Shown: positions 1-10,112, counted from the stretch's first letter. The stretch is DNA of 64,000 bases from Proteiniborus sp. DW1 (GCF_900095305.1 NZ_FMDO01000017.1:23141-87140); one strand, 5' to 3'. Numbers and translations: made by a program. Notes: generated by a model not told the origin, from the letters alone.

Positions 1-18
1 ATCTAGGGGGGATTGGGT

Positions 19-1260
19 ATGAGTTGTAGTGAGTGGAAAGAAGTAACATTAGCAGATATTTCGATTGGAGGTAAAGGTAGTTATGGTATATCTGCTTCTG
101 CAGTAGAATACTCAGAGGGCTTATTCACTTATTTAAGAATAACAGATATAAGTGATGATGGAATTATTATAAAAGATAGCTTGATGTCTGTTGATGATAA
201 AAATGCTGAAAAGTATTTATTAGAGCCTAATGATATTGTCTTTGCAAGAACAGGTAATAGTACTGGTAGAAGTTATTTTTATGATGGTAGAGATGGGAAG
301 TTTGTATATGCTGGCTTTTTAATAAAGTTTAGTTTGGATCCAGAAAAGGTTAATCCTAAGTTTATGAGATATTATACAATTTCAACAGATTATAGGAATT
401 GGGTGTCTTCATTTTCTACTGGAAGTACTCGTGGAAACATTAATGCTCAAACATATGGAAGCATGAAAATAAAATTACCACCTAGGAAACAACAAGATTT
501 TTTAGTTGAAATTCTTTCAAAGTTAGACGAAAAAATTGAAATCAATAAGCAAATCAACAAAAAATTAGAAGAAATGGCACAAGCTATTTTTAAACATTGG
601 TTTATAGACTTCGAATTTCCAAATGAAAATGGAGAACCATATAAATCTAGTGGTGAAGAGATGGTTGAAAGCGAACTTGGGATGATACCTAAGGGGTGGG
701 AAGTATCAAACTTAAATACAGTTGCAGATATTGAAATGGGACAGTCTCCTAAGGGAACTAGCTATAATGAATCTGGTATTGGTGAAGTTTTTTACCAAGG
801 GAGAACTGACTTTGGAAACAGATTCCCAACTAAAAGATTATATACCACTGAACCCAAGAAAATGGCGAAAGCAGGAGACATTTTAATGAGTGTCAGAGCA
901 CCTGTTGGAGATATAAATATTGCTTATGAAGATTGTTGCATAGGTAGAGGGTTATGTTTAATAAGAAATAGAGAAGGTCATAGTTCTTATATGTATTATT
1001 TAATGATGAGTATTAGAGAGACATTAGAGATATATAATAGCGAAGGGACTGTGTTCGGGTCAATTAATAAAGAAACGCTAAAAAGCTTGCCTATAATTAA
1101 ACCACATAGTTCTATAATAGAGATGTACGAAAAACTAGTAAATGATTTAGATCAAAAATATTTATATAATGTTAAAGAAAATAGAATTTTAGTTTCATTA
1201 CGTGATACTCTCCTACCAAAACTAATGTCAGGAGAAATAAGAGTACCTGTTGATAATTAA
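19..1260 (+). CDS. hsdS: Type I restriction-modification specificity subunit HsdS
   Basis: DNA-recognition subunit of a type I restriction-modification complex; it directs HsdM and HsdR to a split target sequence. The 413-residue protein has the family's two-part design: a target-recognition domain (about residues 1-150), a helical conserved spacer (KLEEMAQAIFKHWFIDFEFP, about 190-210), a second recognition domain opening with LGMIPKGWEV, and a closing helical repeat ending RDTLLPKLMSGEIRVP. An ATG at 19 is preferred over an in-frame TTG at 13 because the AGGGGGG at 5-11 is correctly spaced only for the ATG. hsdR follows after 117 bases; hsdM is expected upstream, outside the window. The target sequence cannot be predicted. 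Confidence 0.93.
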   Translation: MSCSEWKEVTLADISIGGKGSYGISASAVEYSEGLFTYLRITDISDDGIIIKDSLMSVDDKNAEKYLLEPNDIVFARTGNSTGRSYFYDGRDGKFVYAGFLIKFSLDPEKVNPKFMRYYTISTDYRNWVSSFSTGSTRGNINAQTYGSMKIKLPPRKQQDFLVEILSKLDEKIEINKQINKKLEEMAQAIFKHWFIDFEFPNENGEPYKSSGEEMVESELGMIPKGWEVSNLNTVADIEMGQSPKGTSYNESGIGEVFYQGRTDFGNRFPTKRLYTTEPKKMAKAGDILMSVRAPVGDINIAYEDCCIGRGLCLIRNREGHSSYMYYLMMSIRETLEIYNSEGTVFGSINKETLKSLPIIKPHSSIIEMYEKLVNDLDQKYLYNVKENRILVSLRDTLLPKLMSGEIRVPVDN

Positions 1261-1377
1261 GAATTAAGGAATAAAAATTAAGAATTATTAATGAAAGTAT
1301 TAGTTTAAAAATAATCGGATATTCTTGCTGTTCAAGAATTATAAAAGTAAACCATTATCTCCAAAAGGGGTGATTTA

Positions 1378-4300
1378 ATGAATTTTACTGAAGAGCTTTT
1401 AGAGCAAGCTTGTATAGAGATTTTACAAGACTTGGGATATGACTATGTATTTGGCCCAGATATATCCTGTGATGGAGATTATCCTGAGAGAAAGGATTAT
1501 CATGAGGTTATATTGGAGCAAAGAGTAAGAGATGCCTTATATAGAATAAACAAGGATTTACCTGCTATAGCTATTGAGGATGCTTACAGACAAATAATTA
1601 CCTTCAATAGTCCCATGTTAGAGGAAAACAACAGATACTTTCATAGGTTATTAGTAGAAGGCATAGAAGTTACCTTTAAGGACAAGAACAATATTAGAAC
1701 TAAGAAAGCTTATATTGTTGATTTTGACAATATTAAGAATAACGATTTTTTAGTAGCGAATCAATTCACAATAATTGAAAACGAAGAGAGAAGACCGGAT
1801 TTAATTATATTTGTCAATGGAATCCCATTAGTAGTAGTTGAGCTTAAATCAGCCAGCGATGAAAATGTAGGAATAGAAAATGCATATAACCAAATTCAAA
1901 CCTATAAAAGGGATATCCCTTCATTATTTAATTATAATGCATTCTGTATCTTATCAGATGGTATTAATGCAAAGGCAGGAACCATTTCATCTAATGAAGA
2001 ACGCTTCATGAATTGGAGAAGTATAGATGGAATAACTGTTGAACCATTATCTAAACCACAATATGAAGTTTTATTTTATGGTATGCTTGCAAAGGAGCGA
2101 CTATTAGATATAATTAAAAATTTCATACTATTCCAAGAATCAAAGGAAGAAGAAAAAGACTCAGATGGAAATAAACTAGGGGACAAGAAAACAATAATTA
2201 AAATACTTGCAGCCTATCATCAATATTTTGCAGTAAAGAAGGCTATTGAGAAAACAAAGGAAGCTACAAAGGAAGATGGGGATAGAAAAATAGGAGTTAT
2301 ATGGCATACCCAAGGCTCTGGTAAAAGCTTTACTATGGTATTCTATACATCAGGATTAGTAAGAGAATTAAATAACCCAACTATTGTAGTTATTACTGAT
2401 AGAAACGATTTAGATGACCAATTATTTAATACCTTCTTAAAGTCAGAAGATATATTAAGGCAAACTCCAAAGCAAGCAGATGTTCGTAAGTTAACTGAGG
2501 AGCAAAAGAAGCAACAAGCAAAAGAAAATTCAAAAGAGTTAAATGGGCTTTTTGATTTACTAAACGACAGACAATCCGGGGGAATTATATTTACAACTAT
2601 TCAGAAGTTCATGCCTGATGAAGATGAAATGCCTGTTCTTACAGATCGTAGAAATGTTATTATCATAGCTGATGAAGCACATAGGAGTCAATACGGACTA
2701 GAGGCTAAAATGGATTCTAAAAAAGGTGAAGTAAAATACGGTTATGCTAAGTATCTGAGAGATGCCCTTCCTAATGCATCATTTATAGGCTTTACAGGGA
2801 CACCGATTGATTTAGATGATCGCTCTACAACTGCTGTATTTGGTCATTGTATAGATACCTATGATATGACAAGAGCAGTAGAGGATGAAGCTACAGTTAA
2901 GATATATTATGAAAACAGGATTATTAAATTAGAAACAGATGATGAAGAGTTAAAGAAAATAGACGAAGAGTTTGATGAAGTAACTGAGGGACAGGAAGAG
3001 CTAGAAAAAGAAAAGAACAAATCAAAGTGGTCAAGATTAGAAGCTGTAGTAGGATCACCTAATAGAGTTAAAAAGCTAGCTGAGGATATAGTTAATCACT
3101 ATGAAGAAAAGTCTAAAACCATAGAAGGTAAAGCAATGATAGTTTGCATGAGCAGGAGAATCTGCGTAGACCTATATGATGAAATAATTAAGCTAAGACC
3201 TGATTGGCATAGTGATGATGTAAATAAAGGCAAGATAAAAGTAGTTATGACAGGGAGTGCAGCAGATAGTGAAAGATTACAAAAACATGTTGGAGGTAAG
3301 CAACGAAGAGATATATTAGCTAAAAGAATGAAGGACAATGATGATGAATTAAAGATTGTAATAGTAAGAGATATGTGGCTCACAGGATTTGATGTACCAT
3401 CTATGCATACTATGTACATCGACAAACCTATGAAGGGACATACTCTAATGCAGGCAATTGCTAGAGTTAATAGAGTATTTAAGGATAAGTCTGGTGGTGT
3501 AGTAGTTGATTATCTTGGAATCCTTGAAAGCTTAAAACATGCTTTAAAGGAGTATACAGATGTAGATAAGAAAAATACTGCAATTGATACCTCTGTAGCT
3601 GTTTCTATTATGCTAGAAAAGTTAGAAATACTACAAGGAATGATGCATGGCTTTGATTATTCTAACTATATGAGTACATCTCAAGTAGAGAGAATTAGAG
3701 CGATTACTGGTGGAATGGATTTCATTTTAGGGAAGTCAGAGAAAGAGCAAAAAGAATTTAAGCAGATTTCAGTAGAATTAGCTAAGGCACATTCATTATG
3801 TGCAGCTACAGAAGAAGGGAAAGCAAAAGCATTAGAAGTAGGCTACTTTAAAGCTGTAAAAGCGAGCTTAGTTAAGCTAAGAGAAAAGGAACCTGTCAAA
3901 TATTCAAAAAAGGAAATTGAAGCAAGACTAAATCAAATGCTTGAGCGTTCCATCATTTCTGAAGATGTTATTGATGTCTTCGATGTAATGGGGCTTCAAA
4001 GACCGGATGTATCTATTTTATCAGAAGATTTTTTGAATGAAGTTAGAGAAATGAAGCATAAGAATTTAGCGGTAGAAATGTTGAAGAAGCTATTAGAAGG
4101 CAATATAAAAGCAATGGAAAAGAGAAATCTAGTAAAATCTGAAAGATTCTCAGAGAAGCTGAAAAAAGCTCTAATTAAGTATAGAAATCAAGCTATTACC
4201 AATGCAGAGGTTATAGAAGAACTCATTAAAATGGCACATGATATGAAAAAAGCAAAGGAAGAAGAGAAGGATTTAGGACTTAATGAAGATGAAATTGCAT

Positions 4301-4629
4301 TTTATGATGCATTAACAGCAGATGGAATTGTAAGAGAATTCATGACTGATGAAACCTTAAAGAAAATTGCTCAAGAATTGACCCTTGCTATTAAGAATAA
4401 CATTACTATTGACTGGAGTGTAAGAAAAAGTGCTCAAGCAGGTATGAGAAGAATCATAAAAAGACTACTCAAAAAATATGACTACCCACCAGAACAAGCT
4501 AAGAATGCTCTTATGGTAGTCATGAGACAAGCAGAGAAAATGTGCGGTAATATGAGCACACAAGATATCCAGTATGATAGGGTAGCAGAAGAGGAAAAAC
4601 AAGATTATTTACTTGGAGAAGATGAGTAA
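1378..4629 (+). CDS. hsdR: Type I restriction enzyme motor/endonuclease subunit HsdR
   Basis: ATP-dependent translocase and nuclease of the type I complex; it reels in DNA from an unmethylated site and cleaves at a distance. At 1083 residues it is full length for the family. The N-terminal PD-(D/E)xK nuclease is visible (RPDLIIF followed by VVVELK). The SF2 helicase core has a Walker A HTQGSGKS, a DEAH box (DEAHRSQYG), FTGTPI, and C-terminal helicase motifs ([19 protein letters not shown]). A long charged helical C-terminus probably contacts the methylase. The start has a GGGGTG ribosome site. No frameshift or stop interrupts it, so restriction should be active if hsdM is intact. Confidence 0.95.
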   Translation: MNFTEELLEQACIEILQDLGYDYVFGPDISCDGDYPERKDYHEVILEQRVRDALYRINKDLPAIAIEDAYRQIITFNSPMLEENNRYFHRLLVEGIEVTFKDKNNIRTKKAYIVDFDNIKNNDFLVANQFTIIENEERRPDLIIFVNGIPLVVVELKSASDENVGIENAYNQIQTYKRDIPSLFNYNAFCILSDGINAKAGTISSNEERFMNWRSIDGITVEPLSKPQYEVLFYGMLAKERLLDIIKNFILFQESKEEEKDSDGNKLGDKKTIIKILAAYHQYFAVKKAIEKTKEATKEDGDRKIGVIWHTQGSGKSFTMVFYTSGLVRELNNPTIVVITDRNDLDDQLFNTFLKSEDILRQTPKQADVRKLTEEQKKQQAKENSKELNGLFDLLNDRQSGGIIFTTIQKFMPDEDEMPVLTDRRNVIIIADEAHRSQYGLEAKMDSKKGEVKYGYAKYLRDALPNASFIGFTGTPIDLDDRSTTAVFGHCIDTYDMTRAVEDEATVKIYYENRIIKLETDDEELKKIDEEFDEVTEGQEELEKEKNKSKWSRLEAVVGSPNRVKKLAEDIVNHYEEKSKTIEGKAMIVCMSRRICVDLYDEIIKLRPDWHSDDVNKGKIKVVMTGSAADSERLQKHVGGKQRRDILAKRMKDNDDELKIVIVRDMWLTGFDVPSMHTMYIDKPMKGHTLMQAIARVNRVFKDKSGGVVVDYLGILESLKHALKEYTDVDKKNTAIDTSVAVSIMLEKLEILQGMMHGFDYSNYMSTSQVERIRAITGGMDFILGKSEKEQKEFKQISVELAKAHSLCAATEEGKAKALEVGYFKAVKASLVKLREKEPVKYSKKEIEARLNQMLERSIISEDVIDVFDVMGLQRPDVSILSEDFLNEVREMKHKNLAVEMLKKLLEGNIKAMEKRNLVKSERFSEKLKKALIKYRNQAITNAEVIEELIKMAHDMKKAKEEEKDLGLNEDEIAFYDALTADGIVREFMTDETLKKIAQELTLAIKNNITIDWSVRKSAQAGMRRIIKRLLKKYDYPPEQAKNALMVVMRQAEKMCGNMSTQDIQYDRVAEEEKQDYLLGEDE

Positions 4630-4676
4630 GTTAAGATGGTTCATAGCAAGATGTTACCATTTAGGAGATGAATAAA

Positions 4677-5084
4677 ATGAGCATTATAGAAAAATGTAGA
4701 GATATTTTGATTGGATATAAAAGTATAATCTTTGCCTATATCTTTGGGTCTTATGTACAAGGGAAGGACAGGGCAGATAGTGACATAGATATTGCCATAT
4801 ATTTAGAAGAAAATTTAGATATAGACACCTATCTAGAAATAAAGATACGTTTAACGGAAGCTTGTAAAAGAGAGGTAGATTTAATCATACTAAACGATGC
4901 TAAACCTCTTCTAAAATATGAAATTTATAAAAACAATTTATCTTTGTTTTGTAGGGATAAGTCTAAAGAGACTAGATACAAAGTGAAAACTTTATTTGAA
5001 TATAGTGATTTTAAGCGGTACCTAGATTTATCTTATGCTCAAACTATTGAAAGACTAAGAAAAGAGGTGAAAACCAATGGTTAA
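4677..5084 (+). CDS. mntA: MntA-type nucleotidyltransferase antitoxin
   Basis: Minimal nucleotidyltransferase of the beta-polymerase fold. It shows the diagnostic GSX10DXD motif: G24-S25, then D36 and D38, with a third acidic candidate D68 (EVDLI). In the characterised HepT/MntA pairs this protein neutralises the partner HEPN RNase by transferring AMP groups to its tyrosine. The gene overlaps the HEPN gene by 8 bases, the usual antitoxin-first order. I chose the ATG at 4677 over one at 4668 because the GGAG at 4664-4667 abuts the earlier ATG but sits 9 bases before this one. It follows hsdR by 47 bases, so it may ride on the restriction transcript. Confidence 0.88.
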   Translation: MSIIEKCRDILIGYKSIIFAYIFGSYVQGKDRADSDIDIAIYLEENLDIDTYLEIKIRLTEACKREVDLIILNDAKPLLKYEIYKNNLSLFCRDKSKETRYKVKTLFEYSDFKRYLDLSYAQTIERLRKEVKTNG

Positions 5085-5493
5085 TATTGAAGTAATTAAA
5101 CAGAGATTAAACCAATTATCAAATTCTCTTAAAAAGATTGAAAGATATAAGGAATTATCCTTAGAAGATTTTTTAGAAGATGATATCATACAAGATGTAG
5201 TAGAATATAATTTATTCATTGCTATAAACATGATGATAGACATTGCTACACATATTGTAGTAGATAATAACATAGGTAATCCGGAAACTTTTGGAGAAGC
5301 ATTTGAGCTTTTATATAAACATAAATATTTCACGGCTGATGAAGCAAAAAATTATAAAAAAATGGTTGGTCTTAGAAATATATTGTCTCATGAATACCTG
5401 AAAATTGACAAAAAGATAATTTATAGTATATTACAGAATAATATAATTGATATAAAGAGATTTATCATTCTTGTCCATGATAATTTCATTTAA
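5077..5493 (+). CDS. hepT: HepT-type HEPN RNase toxin
   Basis: All-helical HEPN (DUF86-like) protein of 138 residues. The RNase motif RX4HXY is complete: R100, H105 and Y107 (RNILSHEY). In characterised HepT proteins Arg and His are catalytic and Tyr is the residue AMPylated by MntA. The start has GAGGTGA at 5064-5070 and lies inside the end of mntA, so the two are translationally coupled. Together they form a type VII-like toxin-antitoxin module beside a type I restriction system, a common defence-island arrangement. Activity of this pair is inferred from motifs only. Confidence 0.88.
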   Translation: MVNIEVIKQRLNQLSNSLKKIERYKELSLEDFLEDDIIQDVVEYNLFIAINMMIDIATHIVVDNNIGNPETFGEAFELLYKHKYFTADEAKNYKKMVGLRNILSHEYLKIDKKIIYSILQNNIIDIKRFIILVHDNFI

Positions 5494-5534
5494 CCTTTAT
5501 GGACCCATTAAAACAATAAAAAGGAGAAATACTT

Positions 5535-6314
5535 ATGGTTTGGAAAACTTTTGAACCCGAAAGTCAGTTAGTGTCATTAGAGAGAATAGTAATAGGAGAT
5601 ATTCCTTGTTTAAGGTATAGACCTAAGGGGAGCAAGGGATTATTACCTACTGTGATTTACTATCATGGTTGGCATTCTAGTAAGGAATATCAGAGATTTA
5701 AGGGTACTGTGCTAGCTGCCTATGGATATCAAGTTATCATTCCTGATGCAATGTACCATGGTGAGAGAAATCCAATTGATCATAATGAACCAAATGTATT
5801 TGAAAAGTATTTTTGGGATGTGGTTTTTCAAAACACTGAAGAATCACAACTTATAATTGAAAATATAATAGAAAATTACCAAGCAGATCCAAACAGGATA
5901 GGAGTTATGGGACACTCAATGGGAGGCTTTAGTGCTTCTGGAGTATTCGTAAAGAATACTCATTTAAGATGCATGGTAAACTTAAATGGCTCATGTTCTT
6001 GGGTAAAGGCAGAAGAAATATTTAGAAGAATAGGTAATATGTCTCCTATTACTGATGAAAGAGTAAAGCTGCTTTCCCAATATGACCCAATATATAATAA
6101 AGAAAAAATAAAAAATAGACCTATACTTATGCTTCATGGAGATAGGGATTCAAGTGTACCTATAGATTGCCAGAGAGAATTCTTTAAAGAGATGTTTCCA
6201 CTATATAGTGAGAATCCAGAAAAACTAAAGCTTATAGAAATTCCGAGAATGGATCATTATATAAGTACTGGTATGCTTGAAGCGGCTATTGAATGGTTTG
6301 AGAAATATTTGTAA
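5535..6314 (+). CDS. Alpha/beta hydrolase (prolyl-oligopeptidase/esterase type)
   Basis: Cytoplasmic serine hydrolase of 259 residues with no signal peptide. The nucleophile elbow GHSMGG places Ser128; the acid is probably Asp205 in HGDRDSSVP and the base His241 in MDHYIS, giving a full triad in the expected order. An early YYHGWHSS probably supplies the oxyanion hole. The layout resembles the dienelactone-hydrolase/YitV-like esterases, but the substrate cannot be read from the sequence. It has its own AAGGAG site and stands alone 41 bases after hepT. Confidence 0.85.
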   Translation: MVWKTFEPESQLVSLERIVIGDIPCLRYRPKGSKGLLPTVIYYHGWHSSKEYQRFKGTVLAAYGYQVIIPDAMYHGERNPIDHNEPNVFEKYFWDVVFQNTEESQLIIENIIENYQADPNRIGVMGHSMGGFSASGVFVKNTHLRCMVNLNGSCSWVKAEEIFRRIGNMSPITDERVKLLSQYDPIYNKEKIKNRPILMLHGDRDSSVPIDCQREFFKEMFPLYSENPEKLKLIEIPRMDHYISTGMLEAAIEWFEKYL

Positions 6315-6330
6315 ATAAAAAGCTACACAC

Positions 6331-6380
6331 AAAGGGATGATTCTATATTTTGCAAGATGAAACATAAGAAGCATCCCTTT
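6331..6380 (+). terminator. Possible weak terminator after the hydrolase gene
   Basis: AAAGGGATG (6331-6339) pairs with CATCCCTTT (6372-6380) across a 32-base loop, just after the hydrolase stop. The following bases (ATGTTATGTT) are only moderately U-rich, so termination would be weak. Confidence 0.4.
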
Positions 6381-6506
6381 ATGTTATGTTAACAAGAAAT
6401 TATAGGAATTAGTTGTGTAAAATGTTATGCTGAAATAGTAATGGCATAAAGTTTTGATATTAATATTAATAGGTGCGGACAAAGATTTAATGTCGGGAGG
6501 GGTATA

Positions 6507-6834
6507 TTGCTAAATTATTCTGATGAACAAATAAAAGAGATTTTAGTAACTATTTTACATAGAAATGATTTCGATATTGTACCTGATAAATGGTGTTATA
6601 GATTTTGAAGGAAGTTATCCAGGAAATTCAGAAACAAATTTTAGTGGGCTTTATTTTAGATACTTCTTAGAAAATGAAGATTATAAGAAAGCTTTTTTCA
6701 GAGGATATGAAAGACATTTGTATTTAAACGAAGGATTTAATAAAAGGTTGTTTATTTATCTATTGTGTTTTGTAGTTGGAAACTGTAGCTGGGCATATTG
6801 GCAAGCACCAGCAAAACATCAATTTTTTATATAA
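6507..6834 (+). pseudogene. Frameshifted C-terminal fragment of an aminoglycoside phosphotransferase-like kinase
   Basis: Two adjoining frames give one readable kinase tail. The first frame (TTG at 6507, stop at 6606-6608) reads ...NDFDIVPDK; the second, shifted by one base, continues GVIDFEGSYPGN...FSGLYF. Removing one T near 6591 joins them into DKGVIDFEG, the usual phosphotransferase arrangement where the Asp of (V)IDFEG/IDWE binds magnesium. The N-terminal lobe and catalytic loop HGDxxxxN are absent, and the end lacks the last helices. The family call rests on that motif and the downstream YLLCFVVGNCSWAYW helix, so it is moderate. It is best seen as a decayed remnant with no function. Confidence 0.6.
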
Positions 6835-6969
6835 ATTACTTTGTTGATTAGAATTTAGGAGAAAAGTTTGCTAGATAATGGCTAGTTATTTGAGGAGAAG
6901 TCGAGATTCAAATTGAGTTAATTATATAATGAAAATAAGAAAGTATAGATGAGGAAAGGGGAGGTTTTA

Positions 6970-7911
6970 GTGAAGGTATTAATGACATTTGATTTTGGTA
7001 TAGAAAATATAAATAGAATAAAGGAACTTGGCTATGAAGTTATACTAATAGGAGAAAAAGAGCTTTGTTTTTCTGAAGAATTAGCTGATATTGATGTATT
7101 AATATGTTATAACCCATTTAAAACATTAGATATATCTAAACTTTCAAATTTAAAACTCATACAGCTATCAAGTGTTGGAATTGACCAAGTGCCTATGGAA
7201 ATCCTAAGAGAAAAAAATATTAAATTAACAAATAATAAGGGAGGTTACAGTATACCTATTGGCGAATGGATTGTACTTAAATTGTTAGAAATGCTTAAGA
7301 ACAGCAAGTCATTTTATCAAAAACAATTAGAAAAGAGGTGGAAAGTAGACACATCATTACTCGAGTTATATGGAAAGACAATTGGTTTTATCGGAACAGG
7401 GAGCATTGCAACAGAAGCTGCTAAGAGGTTAAAAGGATTTGAAGTGAATATTTTAGGAGTTAATACTAATGGTACAGATACTGAACACTTTGACAAATGC
7501 TATAGTGTAGACAATTTAAAAGAGATGATTAAGAGCTGTGATGCTATAGTTGTGTCTATACCATATACAAAGAAAACGCATCACTTAATAAATCATGAAG
7601 TGTTCCAAGAAATGAAGGACGGAGTTTTTCTAGTCAATATAGCAAGGGGGAGTATCATAGACGAAAAGTCAATGATAGAAAACCTAAAAAATGGTAAGGT
7701 TAAAGGTGCCGCACTAGATGTATTTGAAAAGGAACCGATGGATGAAGATAACCCACTTTGGGAAATGGAAAATGTTATAGTGACACCACATAATTCATGG
7801 ATGTCTGAGATGGGGAATGTTAGAAGATTCAATATAATTTATGAGAATCTTAGGAGATTTAAGTCAGGAGAAAAATTGCTTAATGTAGTCGAATTTAATA
7901 AAGGCTACTAA
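6970..7911 (+). CDS. D-isomer-specific 2-hydroxyacid dehydrogenase
   Basis: NAD(P)-dependent oxidoreductase of the D-2-hydroxyacid dehydrogenase family (phosphoglycerate/hydroxypyruvate/lactate types), acting in the cytoplasm. The Rossmann motif GTGSIA sits mid-protein, followed by the catalytic Arg (NIARGSIID), Glu (DVFEKEPM) and His (VTPHNSW). About 313 residues, normal for the short members that lack a regulatory domain. The GTG at 6970 is taken as start because GGGGAGG (6958-6964) is correctly spaced for it, whereas an ATG at 6949 has no ribosome site. The substrate is not determined: serA-type use is possible, but no serine-pathway neighbour is present. Confidence 0.85.
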   Translation: MKVLMTFDFGIENINRIKELGYEVILIGEKELCFSEELADIDVLICYNPFKTLDISKLSNLKLIQLSSVGIDQVPMEILREKNIKLTNNKGGYSIPIGEWIVLKLLEMLKNSKSFYQKQLEKRWKVDTSLLELYGKTIGFIGTGSIATEAAKRLKGFEVNILGVNTNGTDTEHFDKCYSVDNLKEMIKSCDAIVVSIPYTKKTHHLINHEVFQEMKDGVFLVNIARGSIIDEKSMIENLKNGKVKGAALDVFEKEPMDEDNPLWEMENVIVTPHNSWMSEMGNVRRFNIIYENLRRFKSGEKLLNVVEFNKGY

Positions 7912-7995
7912 TTACTATAGATTAGAAAATTTATTAAAATAATAGGTGGATAAGAACTCTCACATAGATGATATCTAATTATCAATACTAAATCT

Positions 7996-8049
7996 AAGAG
8001 GTCTTTCCTCTGTGTCAATTAAATGACTCAGAAGAAAGAGCTCTTTTTT
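7996..8049 (+). terminator. Rho-independent terminator after the dehydrogenase
   Basis: AAGAGGTCTTTCCTCTGTGTCA pairs imperfectly with the segment at 8024-8045, followed by a TTTTTT run at 8044-8049. It separates the dehydrogenase from the phosphate operon. Confidence 0.75.
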
Positions 8050-8104
8050 GCTTTTAGCATTTAAGCTGGTAATCAAATAAATCCAAAGAACATTTTACTT
8101 AGAT

Positions 8105-8132
8105 TTTACATACATATCATATGGATTTAACA
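8105..8132 (+). promoter_or_regulatory. Candidate PhoP box upstream of pstS
   Basis: Three hexamers lie exactly 11 bases apart: TTTACA (8105-8110), ATCATA (8116-8121) and TTAACA (8127-8132). Low-GC Gram-positive PhoP sites are direct TT(A/T)ACA repeats with this spacing; two of three match well. A possible -10 TATAAC follows at 8147-8152 and pstS starts at 8191. No clear -35 is present, as expected for an activated promoter. PhoP-PhoR genes are not in the window. Confidence 0.5.
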
Positions 8133-8190
8133 TACTAGTTGTAAATTATAACTGTAAGATAAAAATTTGAAATATAGGAGCGTGTTTATT

Positions 8191-9057
8191 GTGAAGAAAG
8201 TTAAATTACTTAGCCTAATTTTAGTTGCTGTACTGGCTTCATTAGCATTTGTAGGATGCACAAGTTCTGATGCTAATGATACTCCAAGTAATGTTCAAGA
8301 GGAGAATCAAAATGAAAGTAAGAGTTTATTAAAGGGAACTATAAATATTATTGGATCTACTTCTGTGCAACCTTTAACTCAAAAATTAGCTGATGTCTTT
8401 GCAAGTGTTGAACCGGGAATTCAAATTGATATACAAGGTGTGGGCTCAACTGCAGGTGTAAAAGCTGCTAATGATGGAACAGCAGATATAGGAACTGCTT
8501 CTCGTGAGCTTAAATCAGAAGAAAAAGAATGGGGATTAACTGAACATGTTATAGCAAGAGATGGTATTGCAATTGCAGTGAATCCAAGTAATTCTGTATC
8601 TGATTTGACTACAGAGCAAGCTGCTAAAATATTTAAGGGTGAAATCACAAATTGGAAGGAAGTCGGAGGAGAAGACAGAGAAATTATTGTAATAAGTCGT
8701 GAAGCTGGTTCAGGTACTAGAGGAGCTTTTGATGAGATATTAGGTATTAAAGAAACACTTAGTGAAAAGGCTTTAGTGGCAGAAGGAAATGGTGCTGTAA
8801 AGCAAAACATAGCTACTAAACAAGCTGCTATAGGATATGTTTCACTTGGATATATAGATGATTCTATAAAAGCACTTAAAATTGATGGTGTAGAACCAAC
8901 AGTTGAAACTATACAAGCAAATGAGTATCCAGTTGCAAGACCATTTTTAATGTTAACAAAAGGTGAACTTAGTCCAGAAGTCAAAGCTTTTATAGATTTC
9001 ATTATGAGTAGTGAAGGACAGAAAATAGTTGGGGAAGGATATATACCTGTAAAATAG
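8191..9057 (+). CDS. pstS: Phosphate ABC transporter substrate-binding lipoprotein PstS
   Basis: Extracellular phosphate receptor of the high-affinity Pst system, anchored by a lipid. The N-terminus MKKVKLLSLILVAVLASL leads to a lipobox ending at Cys (FVGC), followed by a short acidic/polar linker. The mature protein shows PstS hallmarks: IIGSTSVQPLT near the start, the phosphate-contacting SREAGSGTRGAF segment, and IGYVSLGYI. The GTG at 8191 is chosen: AGGAG at 8176-8180 fits it, and it alone gives a proper signal peptide. It is the first gene of pstSCAB-phoU, and a hairpin after its stop should make it the most abundant product. Confidence 0.95.
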   Translation: MKKVKLLSLILVAVLASLAFVGCTSSDANDTPSNVQEENQNESKSLLKGTINIIGSTSVQPLTQKLADVFASVEPGIQIDIQGVGSTAGVKAANDGTADIGTASRELKSEEKEWGLTEHVIARDGIAIAVNPSNSVSDLTTEQAAKIFKGEITNWKEVGGEDREIIVISREAGSGTRGAFDEILGIKETLSEKALVAEGNGAVKQNIATKQAAIGYVSLGYIDDSIKALKIDGVEPTVETIQANEYPVARPFLMLTKGELSPEVKAFIDFIMSSEGQKIVGEGYIPVK

Positions 9058-9106
9058 CCAAAAGAATATAACAAGTTGTCAAATTCCCCCCTTATTGTTG
9101 CTGACT

Positions 9107-9149
9107 AGACTCCATAGTAGTATACATGGAGTCTGTCTTCTGTTTTTAC
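9107..9149 (+). terminator. Attenuating hairpin between pstS and pstC
   Basis: AGACTCCAT (9107-9115) pairs perfectly with ATGGAGTCT (9126-9134), followed closely by the T-rich GTCTTCTGTTTTT. Since the downstream genes belong to the same transporter, partial termination that favours pstS expression is the likely role. Confidence 0.75.
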
Positions 9150-9172
9150 TTGAAAAATTACGAGGTGATTAG

Positions 9173-10111
9173 ATGAATTTGAATGGTAATTCAAACATAA
9201 TTAACAGAAAAAAAGGTCAGACTTTACCACAAGCCAGTGGTCTTATAACACTAAATAAATCAAGAGATATAAGTGAAAGGCTAATTGAAATCTTTTTCTT
9301 CATATGTGCCTTATTTGCAGTATTATCTGTTGCAATAATTACTATATACATTTTTGCTAAAGGAATACCTGCAATAGTTACGATAGGATTAGGTGATTTT
9401 GTCCTAGGGAAAGTGTGGAAGCCAATGCAGGATATTTTCGGGATATTTCCTATGATAATAGGTTCAGTTTTAGCTACAATAGGTGCTATTATAATTGGAG
9501 TTCCTATAGGAGTATTAACAGCAGTATTTTTAGCTGAAATTGCTCCAAAAAGAGTTGCTAGGATAGTTCAGCCAGCAGTTGAGTTATTAGCAGGTATTCC
9601 GTCTGTAGTATATGGATTTTTTGGATTAGTAGTTATTGTCCCGATGATAAGTAATTATTTAGGCGGTCCAGGGAATAGCCTTTTAGCTGTTAACATAATA
9701 CTTGGTATAATGATTCTGCCGACTATTGTTAACATATCTCTAACATCAATACGTGCTGTGCCCTCTGAATATAAGGAAGCATCACTAGGTATGGGAGCAT
9801 CGCATATACAGACGATTTTTAAAGTAGTACTGCCGGCTGCTCGTTCAGGTATTTTAACAGGAATAGTACTAGGAATAGGCAGGGCAATAGGTGAAACAAT
9901 GGCAGTTATTTTAGTAGCAGGGAATACTCCTGCTGTTCCAGACTCAATTTTAGCACCTATTCGTACTTTAACAGCAAATATTGCTATGGAGATGTCATAT
10001 GCCTTTGGACTACATCAGGATGCACTATTTGCAACGGGAGTAGTTTTATTTGCTTTTATAATGTTTTTAAATATTATATTCAGTAAATTGACAAGTAAGG
10101 TGGGTGATTAA
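9173..10111 (+). CDS. pstC: Phosphate ABC transporter permease PstC
   Basis: Inner-membrane permease of the Pst importer. It has 312 residues with a cytoplasmic N-terminal tail of about 35 residues, then six predicted membrane spans. The ABC coupling motif is clear near EYKEASLGMGASHIQTIFKV, where the EAA-type helix docks on PstB. Segments typical of PstC include ELLAGIPSVVYGFFGL and GIGRAIGETMAV. The start has GAGGTGATT just before the ATG. The stop lies one base before the preferred pstA start, so the two are translationally linked. Confidence 0.95.
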   Translation: MNLNGNSNIINRKKGQTLPQASGLITLNKSRDISERLIEIFFFICALFAVLSVAIITIYIFAKGIPAIVTIGLGDFVLGKVWKPMQDIFGIFPMIIGSVLATIGAIIIGVPIGVLTAVFLAEIAPKRVARIVQPAVELLAGIPSVVYGFFGLVVIVPMISNYLGGPGNSLLAVNIILGIMILPTIVNISLTSIRAVPSEYKEASLGMGASHIQTIFKVVLPAARSGILTGIVLGIGRAIGETMAVILVAGNTPAVPDSILAPIRTLTANIAMEMSYAFGLHQDALFATGVVLFAFIMFLNIIFSKLTSKVGD

Positions 10112-10112
10112 G

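Noticed and set aside
6507..6834. An intact small gene at 6565-6834
   Set aside because: The start codon is inside the decayed kinase sequence, has no ribosome site, and the flanking frame carries the missing residues.
8421..9074. A 217-codon reverse-strand frame opposite pstS
   Set aside because: It is an antisense shadow of a clear PstS gene and has no ribosome site.
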